From assembly GCA_046484775.1 (NCBI GenBank), contig JAWOIG010000202.1, positions 1 to 28,075 of the forward strand: DNA of 28,075 nucleotides, read 5' to 3'. This document shows positions 1-5,823 of the stretch, one piece after another (positions within the stretch are counted from its first letter, which is position 1; each line of letters opens with the position of its first letter). This DNA comes from JAFGQE01 sp046484775 (lineage in GTDB: Bacteria > Bacillota > Clostridia > DUPQ01). Below the pieces are notes generated by a model that searched no databases, had not been told where the DNA came from, and was given only the letters and a program-made list of their open reading frames with translations. Made by a program: the position numbers and the translations under genes.

Positions 1-315
1 TTTTTATTGTCTGGAAATAGAATCAACCAATACTTTATTTTGATATCGGGAAACATTATTTACTAGAAAACTCACAGATTTCTGCTTACAGGTCTGTGCA
101 CCGCTTGATCAAATCACAATATGATAAAAATCTGAATATAAATAACAGGAAACTGACCACAAGGATAATTGTAAGGTTTTCAGAGCGGAATGATAGATGC
201 CAGGTATACTTCACTCCATTTGAAAGAGGTATGTAATACAATGAAATTTACCTAACTATTCAAACATAATCAAAAACATGGTATAGTATCGTTATAAGAT
301 TGTTGGAGGGGTATT
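1..315. other. Region upstream of the peptide genes; no confident gene
   Basis: This AT-rich stretch holds no gene I can support. On the + strand one frame is open from position 21 to a TAA at 234-236 and reads like protein. It has no start codon near its 5' end and is preceded in frame by a TAG at 18-20, so it may be the broken tail of an upstream gene. I do not recognise the family. The last 60 bases hold a plausible promoter for the small peptide genes. No RNA gene or repeat is apparent. Confidence 0.4.
259..287 (+). promoter_or_regulatory. Candidate promoter of the precursor peptide genes
   Basis: TTCAAA (259-264, 4 of 6 consensus) and TATAGT (282-287, 5 of 6) are separated by 17 bases and lie about 30 bases before the first precursor start. 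An alternative -10, TATAAG, is at 293-298. If real, the precursors are transcribed apart from their presumed maturation operon, which runs on the opposite strand. Confidence 0.4.
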
Positions 316-414
316 ATGGAAGAAAACAAAAAGGCAACATATGAGCAACCCAAGCTGGAGAAGCATGAAAACCTGAATGATGCAACAAAGGGCATTTCAG
401 TCTCTTTACTGTGA
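316..414 (+). CDS. Lasso-leader RiPP precursor peptide 1 (32 aa, 7-residue core)
   Basis: A short gene with a strong GGAGG site (304-308) before the ATG. The peptide is acidic and charged up to a Lys-Gly junction at residues 25/26. Counting back from Gly26, it has Tyr at -17 (Y9), Pro at -14 (P12), Leu at -12 (L14) and Thr at -2 (T24). These are the positions used by RRE (B1) and leader peptidase (B2) proteins in lasso peptide systems. The predicted core is GISVSLL, with no Asp or Glu to close a ring. The leader is nearly identical to that of the peptide 25 bases downstream, while the C-termini differ, as in precursor families. B1, B2 and kinase genes lie in the convergent operon. Coding status is inferred from the motif register, paralogy and ribosome binding site. 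The product is unknown. Confidence 0.75.
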   Translation: MEENKKATYEQPKLEKHENLNDATKGISVSLL

Positions 415-439
415 TGACTTGAGTTTTAGGAGGATTAAA

Positions 440-535
440 ATGGAAAACGAGAAAAAGACATACGACAAACCAATCCTTGAGAAACATGAGAACCTGAATG
501 ATGCCACAAAAGGGTTTGCGTCAGTACCTGACTAA
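440..535 (+). CDS. Lasso-leader RiPP precursor peptide 2 (31 aa, 7-residue core)
   Basis: A paralogue of the preceding peptide, with a textbook AGGAGG site (429-434) before the ATG. Relative to Gly25 it has Tyr-17 (Y8), Pro-14 (P11), Leu-12 (L13) and Thr-2 (T23), the same register as peptide 1. The segment EKHENLNDATKG is identical in both. The predicted core is GFASVPD, ending in Asp at core position 7. A Gly1-Asp7 side-chain macrolactam would be conceivable here, but no tail would remain to thread, so a classical lasso is not possible. The stop codon region overlaps the convergent radical SAM gene by 4 bases. It was recognised by leader motif and neighbours; the structure of the mature product is unknown. 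Confidence 0.78.
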   Translation: MENEKKTYDKPILEKHENLNDATKGFASVPD

Positions 536-1908
536 TCAAGTATTTTGTTGCATAGCATCTTCATGAGAGATAATGATGTATTGTTTCTGAGCATCCACTT
601 TCTGTGGTGTCTGGAACTAAAAGGAATCAATACTTCTTTTTTCCATGTACGGAAGCTTTCATTATCCATGTCACAAAGCGGGTTTGACTCATAATATGAC
701 GTGATGTTTTTTTTACTCCATTCGTTGTTTGCGAAAAAGTCATTGCCATGATCCGCATATAATGCGGTACCAGGATGCATCATCAATGAGCTTAGTGAAA
801 AAGAATGCGGCTGGTGTTTTTTGATCCAGGAAAGAAGTGCATTAAGGTCATCAAGGGTTTCGCCAGGCAGACCGGTCATGAAATATGAGTGAACTGAAAT
901 CCCGTTTTTATTACAAAGGGAAATTGCCCGTTCATTAAGTTCAACCAATCTGTTCTTATTGATGGTTTCCAAATCGGACTCTTTTATTGACTCCATTCCG
1001 AATTCAATTGCAGTGCAGCCTGCTTCCGACATAAATCTTAAAATATCGTCATCCGCTTTGTCCGTCCCCGCCTGAACGGCCCATTTGATTTTTTTGCTCA
1101 ATCCTTTGGATATAAGCAGACGGCATATTTCTTCAGCGTGTTTTCGCGATATCAGAAAATCATTGTCGTGGAAATAGATGGCATTTATATCATAATCAGC
1201 CAGTAGTCTTTCAATGCACTCGATGACATAACCGGGGCTGTGGAATCTAACACCTCTGCCGTATGTCAGCGTTTCGGAGCAAAAGGAGCAATTGTTGGTG
1301 CATCCCCTGGATGAAAGCACTTCGGCGATTTTCAGATAGCGCCCTCGGATAGTATAAGCATTTGCCTTGGTATAGAAATCCATATCAAAAAAACTGTAGT
1401 CAGGGAAAGGAAGCGCATCAAGGGCATCAATGCGGGCATTCGTAAATCCGGCGGGATTTGTTTTCCTTGTAAATAAGCCCGGAAGTTTTTCAGCGGAACA
1501 ATCGTCCGCAAGTGCAGCCAGTGTCTTTTCTCCTTCTCCTGCAATTACAAAATCAAGCCCCGGAATTTTTGAAAGGGTTTCCATAGGCAAGGCGGTAGCG
1601 TGATGACCACCCGCCACAATTGTTTTATCATAGAAAGTTCTAATGTACTCAACAGCTTCAACCGTGTCATAAATAACCGGTGAAACAGTTGAAAAACCGA
1701 TAATATCGGGTGAATATGAAATTATTTCCGATTTGAAATCTGAATTAAGCTGGTCTTTGTTTCCAAAAATAAAATCTTTGCGGTGTCTGTCGTATACCCT
1801 GACATCATGCCCTTTTGCTATAAGGGAGGAGGCAAGGTATGCAATTCCCACCGGAATCCACCTGGTGGGGGTATGGGGGTGGCTGGGAGTTACCAATAGA
1901 ACTTTCAT
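532..1908 (-). CDS. B12-binding-domain radical SAM protein of the RiPP cluster
   Basis: This 458-residue protein has an N-terminal cobalamin-binding-like Rossmann domain (about 1-140; VGIAYLASSL at 20-29, PDIIGFSTVSP at 67-77, VAGGHH at 98-103). A radical SAM barrel follows, with the [4Fe-4S]/SAM motif CTNNCSFC (C203, C207, C210). Known members of this class carry out C-methylations, cyclisations or other radical rearrangements. The substrate here is not evident. It is the last gene of the - strand operon: its ATG overlaps the DUF362 stop in an ATGA arrangement, which implies translational coupling. Its 3' end overlaps precursor 2 by 4 bases. I infer that it modifies the precursor peptides, but it could instead serve an unrelated small-molecule pathway with DUF362. 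Confidence 0.88.
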   Translation of the reverse strand: MKVLLVTPSHPHTPTRWIPVGIAYLASSLIAKGHDVRVYDRHRKDFIFGNKDQLNSDFKSEIISYSPDIIGFSTVSPVIYDTVEAVEYIRTFYDKTIVAGGHHATALPMETLSKIPGLDFVIAGEGEKTLAALADDCSAEKLPGLFTRKTNPAGFTNARIDALDALPFPDYSFFDMDFYTKANAYTIRGRYLKIAEVLSSRGCTNNCSFCSETLTYGRGVRFHSPGYVIECIERLLADYDINAIYFHDNDFLISRKHAEEICRLLISKGLSKKIKWAVQAGTDKADDDILRFMSEAGCTAIEFGMESIKESDLETINKNRLVELNERAISLCNKNGISVHSYFMTGLPGETLDDLNALLSWIKKHQPHSFSLSSLMMHPGTALYADHGNDFFANNEWSKKNITSYYESNPLCDMDNESFRTWKKEVLIPFSSRHHRKWMLRNNTSLSLMKMLCNKILD

Positions 1909-2786
1909 GAGTCACCACCGCACATTCGACAGTAATGCTTGAAAATCGGATTATCAATATAGTTCTCAGGGAGGTCGTTAATATTATTTTCTGACTTTTT
2001 TCTTATGAGCAGTTCATATGCTGTTTTGTCTGCTTCATAAAGATTGCTGTTGATGATTATGGTATCAGCTGTACAAACCGTTCCTATGTCAGGGCCACCG
2101 TCAATGAATATTTCCCTGGCATCTATTATATTGATGTCGGGTACGATTGCCAAAGGTATTTCGGCTATACGCTCGGCAAGATGATCCCTGTGAAGTTCAA
2201 TTCGCTGCATCGGGTGCATAAAACCGACAAGATTCTTTATGGATGCTGAAAAACCTGCCAGCCTGTGGGCCTTTAGATTTGAAAGATTGATTATCCTGTC
2301 TGCTCGGAATGCTTTTTCAGGCAGTAAAATATACTTGAAATATTTCCCTTCGATGGGTACCATGAACCACTTGCCGTAATCAAATGAACTAAGTTTCAAA
2401 CAGCTATTTTCCATAATCTTCAGGTTTTTTGTCTTAATGACTTCAGAAGTCGGCAAATGCGTAATGCCGCTGCAGTCTGCTACGGTTATATGCCTTACAC
2501 CTCTTTCCAAAAGTGCTAAAAACAGCGTTTCGAGCATGTCCATGGAAACTGAAGCCGGATAAGGAAGCGCTGAATTAAGGTTTGCCTTTATAAGCACATT
2601 GGTGTTTTTGTCGTAATCCCTGAACAGATCGGGAGCAAGGTGGCTGAATTCGTGAGGCAGGTTCTGCCCTTCAAGAAGCATTTCAATGTCATTGCTCGTG
2701 CTGGGTATGATCGGATCCCTGGTTCCCCTGGCAGGGCCGTTGATGAAAATCAATTTTCTTTTAAGTTTTTTCATCAAATCATTCAT
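1905..2786 (-). CDS. DUF362-family protein
   Basis: The 293-residue sequence shows the DUF362 pattern: KANLNSALP near 67-75, a VADCSG segment (102-107), and IINLSNLKAHRLAGFSASIK (165-184), which matches the family's lysine- and asparagine-rich IKNL(V)G motif (N185). It ends in a CRMC pair (C286, C289) that could bind metal or form a disulphide. Family members often sit near iron-sulfur or redox enzymes, but no reaction is established that I can name. An AGGAG site lies 8-9 bases before the ATG, the start overlaps the preceding nucleotidyltransferase by 8 bases, and its stop overlaps the radical SAM start by 4. It therefore belongs to the same translationally coupled operon. Any role in peptide maturation is inference. 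Confidence 0.8.
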   Translation of the reverse strand: MNDLMKKLKRKLIFINGPARGTRDPIIPSTSNDIEMLLEGQNLPHEFSHLAPDLFRDYDKNTNVLIKANLNSALPYPASVSMDMLETLFLALLERGVRHITVADCSGITHLPTSEVIKTKNLKIMENSCLKLSSFDYGKWFMVPIEGKYFKYILLPEKAFRADRIINLSNLKAHRLAGFSASIKNLVGFMHPMQRIELHRDHLAERIAEIPLAIVPDINIIDAREIFIDGGPDIGTVCTADTIIINSNLYEADKTAYELLIRKKSENNINDLPENYIDNPIFKHYCRMCGGDS

Positions 2787-4017
2787 CGGGATGTCTCCTG
2801 TATCTTCTTGAATTTTCCGAGATGATTCTTATGATTGAACGGAGATTGCCCAGCCCTTTTCCTGCGTTGTCTTTTTCAACCCGGTGAACGATTGAATCGG
2901 GATTGAAGAGCAGATAATAGAGGACGCTGAACTTGTCCTTGTGTCTGTAGGGAAGGAGAAGCTTGACGATGCGATGGGATATGTTGCTCCATAAACCCTC
3001 GTTGGAACTGAACAGCATTGAACGGTAGAAACCGAGTTCAAATGGAAGAAGCCGGTCCATGCACAGCAGTTTACGCATTGCTTTGTCAGGTTTTTTCAAG
3101 CCGGCATATTCGCGGATGAGGGTTACCGCTATTCCTACGATTTTCATTGAGTCCCTGGTGAGTGTTTTACGTAATTCGACTAAATCAGGTTTGCAGGCAA
3201 TGTAGAAATTTCCCATGTCAAGGAACCATTTCATTCCCCTGAACCCATGATGCAGACCATGGTGGAAGGCCATAATGTATAGTTGCCTTTCCATGGGCGG
3301 CGTATTGACGAACATATCATCGCCAACCGGCATTCTTACGGTATCTTCCAGAATGAAATCGTTTATTTCGTATAACCGGTGAAGCGGTGATTTGGTACCA
3401 AAACCAATGAAATCCCACTGGACATCAATGATATATGAAATGGTCTTGTCTTTTCTGACAAACATGATTTCATTCATTGATTCTTCAAACTCGGAAAGGT
3501 TCAAAACAGTGTCCTTCATCATCTTTTCCGGAGCAGGGATGCCATAGCCATTTTTCAGCAACAGATCCTTTAAGGCTGAATAGGAGTTCTTGTTTATGAA
3601 AAGATCCATATCGGCGGATGAACAGATGTAATCTGTCCGGTGGTATTGCCGTATTGTCATTCCCTTGAGATAAACGTATTCAATGCCTTGGTTTTCTATT
3701 TCCTGTAGAATGGTGCCGGCATTTGCATCCTTGAGCTGGTTTTCAAAGGAATTTTGCCATGCAGTCAGCTTCCATTGTTTTGTCACGGCGTCAGGAAATG
3801 GAAGCCCCTTGAAAAATCCGTTGCTGTTAAGATAATGCATAAGACCAAGGAGCCGGTGTTCCGCCGCAAGATTATTTATGGCATCAGGATTGGAACGGGA
3901 GAAAAGCCTGCCGAAATTGTCCGGTGCAGGTTTGCCCAGATAGATGCCGATGCACTCTTTGAAGAATTTAATTTCCTTACCCAATATCGCTTTCTCCAAG
4001 TATCTTTCTGACAACAT
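2779..4017 (-). CDS. PF14907-type nucleotidyltransferase-fold protein
   Basis: This 412-residue protein resembles the uncharacterised nucleotidyltransferase family PF14907. It has YLKG at 116-119 followed by SADMDLFI (134-141), whose paired acidic residues D136 and D138 fit a metal-binding DxD site. IDVQWDF (197-203) and a His-rich helix, AFHHGLHHGF, come later. From memory, members of this family accompany kinases in some Firmicutes lasso peptide clusters; their reaction is not settled. The chosen ATG overlaps the kinase gene by 41 bases and has a weak ribosome binding site. A TTG at 3984 behind GGAG would shorten the protein by 11 residues and leave an 8-base overlap, so the start is uncertain. 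It may adenylylate or otherwise tag the peptide. Confidence 0.75.
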   Translation of the reverse strand: MLSERYLEKAILGKEIKFFKECIGIYLGKPAPDNFGRLFSRSNPDAINNLAAEHRLLGLMHYLNSNGFFKGLPFPDAVTKQWKLTAWQNSFENQLKDANAGTILQEIENQGIEYVYLKGMTIRQYHRTDYICSSADMDLFINKNSYSALKDLLLKNGYGIPAPEKMMKDTVLNLSEFEESMNEIMFVRKDKTISYIIDVQWDFIGFGTKSPLHRLYEINDFILEDTVRMPVGDDMFVNTPPMERQLYIMAFHHGLHHGFRGMKWFLDMGNFYIACKPDLVELRKTLTRDSMKIVGIAVTLIREYAGLKKPDKAMRKLLCMDRLLPFELGFYRSMLFSSNEGLWSNISHRIVKLLLPYRHKDKFSVLYYLLFNPDSIVHRVEKDNAGKGLGNLRSIIRIISENSRRYRRHPDE

Positions 4018-4954
4018 TATAATATGATTTCATGTCGGTGCCAAAGTCAATCCGGTAACATCCGACATGACTGAGCATATCGGTAATGAATGCAAACTTT
4101 CTTGCTGCGCTTTCCCGGATGTTTGTGTGAATTGTGCTCGGAAACATTTCCGGCACTATCTCAACGGGTCTTGCAGTTTGGTATGATGACGAAGGAAAGC
4201 CGGTTTTTGTAAGCATACCGATGCCGGATATTATGTTGCCCGGCTTATTGCCGCCGTTGATGTCCTTAATATAATAATATGTTTCATCCATGAATCTGCA
4301 GGCGGGCTCAAGCGAACCCAGGTCAGGGAAAAATCTCAACAAGGAGTCATCCCTCAGTTTGACAAGGCCGCTCAACGAATAAGCCATGTACTTTCCGTCA
4401 ATGTTCCTTACATAGGTGAGGTCGTCGGATATTATCCCGCCGCCGTACCTTTGCGCCGCAAAAGCTGAAGTTGACTTTCCGCTTCCGCTAAGGCCTGTTG
4501 CAAGAAACGAATTATTTCCGATGGTACAGCATGACGAATGAATCCTGTAAAACTCGAAGTTCTCTAAAATATAACCCAGGGGCTGAAACATGAATATCAG
4601 TATATTGTAGTACTCAAAATCAATGGGAAGGTCCTTTGCAATTATGGTCAGCCTGTTTTCCCTGCAGTCTATGCATATATCCGCCATATTTTCGTATATA
4701 TACCAAAGAAACTGCCCTTCATTATATATCCTCAGCGTCGCATTGATTCCTTCCGTATACTGAAGAATCTTTACAAGACGTGCAGAATCGGGCACTTCCC
4801 TGATATCGGATTTGCATTCGGATACAAAGACCTCAATGTCAGCATCTTTGCTGCAGCCGGGGTCATTGACCGCATTAATATATTTCCCAACTTTGCTTGT
4901 AAATGCCGTGTTGCTGCCATTTACCATGATGGAGATGTCATTCCAAATGTACAT
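3977..4954 (-). CDS. HPr-kinase-like protein (probable peptide kinase)
   Basis: The 325-residue protein has an N-terminal domain of about 130 residues, then an HPr kinase/phosphorylase-like P-loop domain. This includes a conserved-looking His (H139), the Walker A motif GLSGSGKST (154-162) and an SDD acidic pair (176-178). HprK homologues in lasso clusters are known to phosphorylate a Ser of the precursor. Here both precursors have Ser in the short core (S28 and S30 in peptide 1, S28 in peptide 2), so a similar role is plausible. True HprK normally has a different N-terminal domain and genomic context. The ATG abuts the B2 stop (TAGATG) and is served by a GAGG inside the B2 3' end, so it is cotranscribed and coupled. 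Confidence 0.8.
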   Translation of the reverse strand: MYIWNDISIMVNGSNTAFTSKVGKYINAVNDPGCSKDADIEVFVSECKSDIREVPDSARLVKILQYTEGINATLRIYNEGQFLWYIYENMADICIDCRENRLTIIAKDLPIDFEYYNILIFMFQPLGYILENFEFYRIHSSCCTIGNNSFLATGLSGSGKSTSAFAAQRYGGGIISDDLTYVRNIDGKYMAYSLSGLVKLRDDSLLRFFPDLGSLEPACRFMDETYYYIKDINGGNKPGNIISGIGMLTKTGFPSSSYQTARPVEIVPEMFPSTIHTNIRESAARKFAFITDMLSHVGCYRIDFGTDMKSYYNVVRKILGESDIG

Positions 4955-5353
4955 CTAAACCTCTTTCATCCTTGTGAATTTACCCAGGTATCCGATGTCT
5001 TCATTGATGGGCGAACCGTCTATTTCAATCCAGCTGTGGCCGCTTATCCTGCCTGTTGTTTTTTCTGCGCCCACCACCAGCACGCAATCTATGCTCTCTT
5101 TCCTGCATTCGTCAAACAGGACGATACTGGCAACCGTACAGGGATTTTCATGGTGCATTATTCTTACAAGCAAAAAATACAATACTCTGTGCATTTTTTT
5201 AAGACGCACCAAATCAGAAGCAGCGGCGGGTCTCGTATCAAGGGGCTTTTGCAATGTGCCGATGAGATTGTTGAACCCCTGGGTTCTTATTCGTTTGTTC
5301 CATTTTCTTATTCCTGAAAATGACTTGAAAAACAAACCGGAATCCCACGGCAC
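4955..5353 (-). CDS. Lasso-type leader peptidase (B2, transglutaminase-like)
   Basis: A lasso B2-family cysteine protease, expected to cut the leader after the residue following Thr-2. Numbered from the longest possible start (TTG at 5428), the catalytic Cys is C97 in NPCTVASIV, and the His is H131 in GHSWIEIDGSPIN, with D137 completing the likely triad. The run CVLVVGAEK between them matches the usual strand. I place the start at GTG 5353 because AAAGGA lies 6 bases upstream and this leaves a 26-base gap after the PqqD-like gene. The TTG start would overlap that gene by 50 bases. The resulting 132 residues are slightly short for the family. It sits directly after its expected partner (the RRE protein) and just before the kinase. 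Confidence 0.82.
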   Translation of the reverse strand: MPWDSGLFFKSFSGIRKWNKRIRTQGFNNLIGTLQKPLDTRPAAASDLVRLKKMHRVLYFLLVRIMHHENPCTVASIVLFDECRKESIDCVLVVGAEKTTGRISGHSWIEIDGSPINEDIGYLGKFTRMKEV

Positions 5354-5378
5354 TGAAAATCCTTTATAAATCAACGAT

Positions 5379-5642
5379 TCATACCGCCTGCAGATCTTCA
5401 AGAATATTATTCCGGACAAGGTCGTCAATCAGTGCGATTACGTCGCTTTTTGCAGTTTCCAAATCAATTTCATACATATCTGTGATTTTCCCGGCAATTT
5501 CCTCTGCGGACATATTTTCTTCAATGCATCTGATTATTTCGCTGCCGACGTGATTCAGGGAAAAATAATCGCCGGTTTCAAGATTAAGGAGAACAGCCTC
5601 CCCCTGCATCTCGCGCAGTATTATATTAGTGTTAAGCTTCAT
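5379..5642 (-). CDS. PqqD-like RiPP recognition element (lasso B1-type)
   Basis: The 87-residue protein has the PqqD/RRE layout: beta strands around GEAVLLNLETGDYFSLN (14-30), then GSEIIRCIEENMSAEEI and a C-terminal helical stretch with LIDDLVRNNIL (71-81). Such proteins bind the leader peptide of a RiPP precursor and deliver it to processing enzymes. The Tyr-17/Pro-14/Leu-12 leader pattern of the two small peptides is the type bound by discrete lasso B1 proteins. It is the first gene of the operon. Its ATG follows an A/G-rich site (AAAGGGGGG) by 4 bases, and an extended -10 promoter element lies just upstream. The family is seen directly; binding to these leaders is inference. Confidence 0.85.
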   Translation of the reverse strand: MKLNTNIILREMQGEAVLLNLETGDYFSLNHVGSEIIRCIEENMSAEEIAGKITDMYEIDLETAKSDVIALIDDLVRNNILEDLQAV

Positions 5643-5659
5643 AGAACCCCCCTTTGATA

Positions 5660-5815
5660 CTATTCTGCTTTCATTATACCAATTAATGCCGCGGAAAGAT
5701 GTTTGTTTTGCGAAAGGATATACTTGACGAGACCAATGTATTGGTTTTCATATGTGCCGAATTCATCTGAATTGCATTGCAGTAAACCATAGTATGATTT
5801 TATGGATTCCCGCAA
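5660..5815 (-). other. Unassigned short open frame between typA and the RiPP operon
   Basis: A 51-codon open frame (TTG start) ending in TAG fills the gap between the typA stop and the PqqD-like gene. The translation has natural-looking composition (for example SYYGLLQCNSDEFGTYENQY followed by IGLVKYILSQNK), but I do not recognise it. There is no clear ribosome binding site, and the putative -10 of the RiPP operon lies inside its 3' end. It may be a gene remnant or a chance frame. Confidence 0.2.
5673..5680 (-). promoter_or_regulatory. Extended -10 promoter element of the RiPP operon
   Basis: On the - strand the sequence TTGGTATAAT provides a perfect -10 hexamer (5678-5673) with a TGn extension, about 31 bases before the PqqD-like start. 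No good -35 element is visible at 16-18 bases, which fits an extended -10 promoter. It would drive the six-gene operon down to the radical SAM gene. Confidence 0.5.
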
Positions 5816-5823
5816 AAGTACAA

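Noticed and set aside
316..535. Cryptic classical lasso peptide in either precursor
   Set aside because: Only seven residues follow the predicted cleavage site, so no tail can be threaded, and peptide 1 lacks an acidic ring residue.
316..535. CRISPR or simple tandem repeat explaining the two similar segments
   Set aside because: Similarity follows codons (leader conserved with silent changes) and each copy has its own ribosome binding site and stop, which indicates paralogous genes.
5351..5428. TTG at 5428 as the B2 start
   Set aside because: It would overlap the PqqD-like gene by 50 bases without a ribosome binding site; GTG 5353 has AAAGGA 6 bases upstream.
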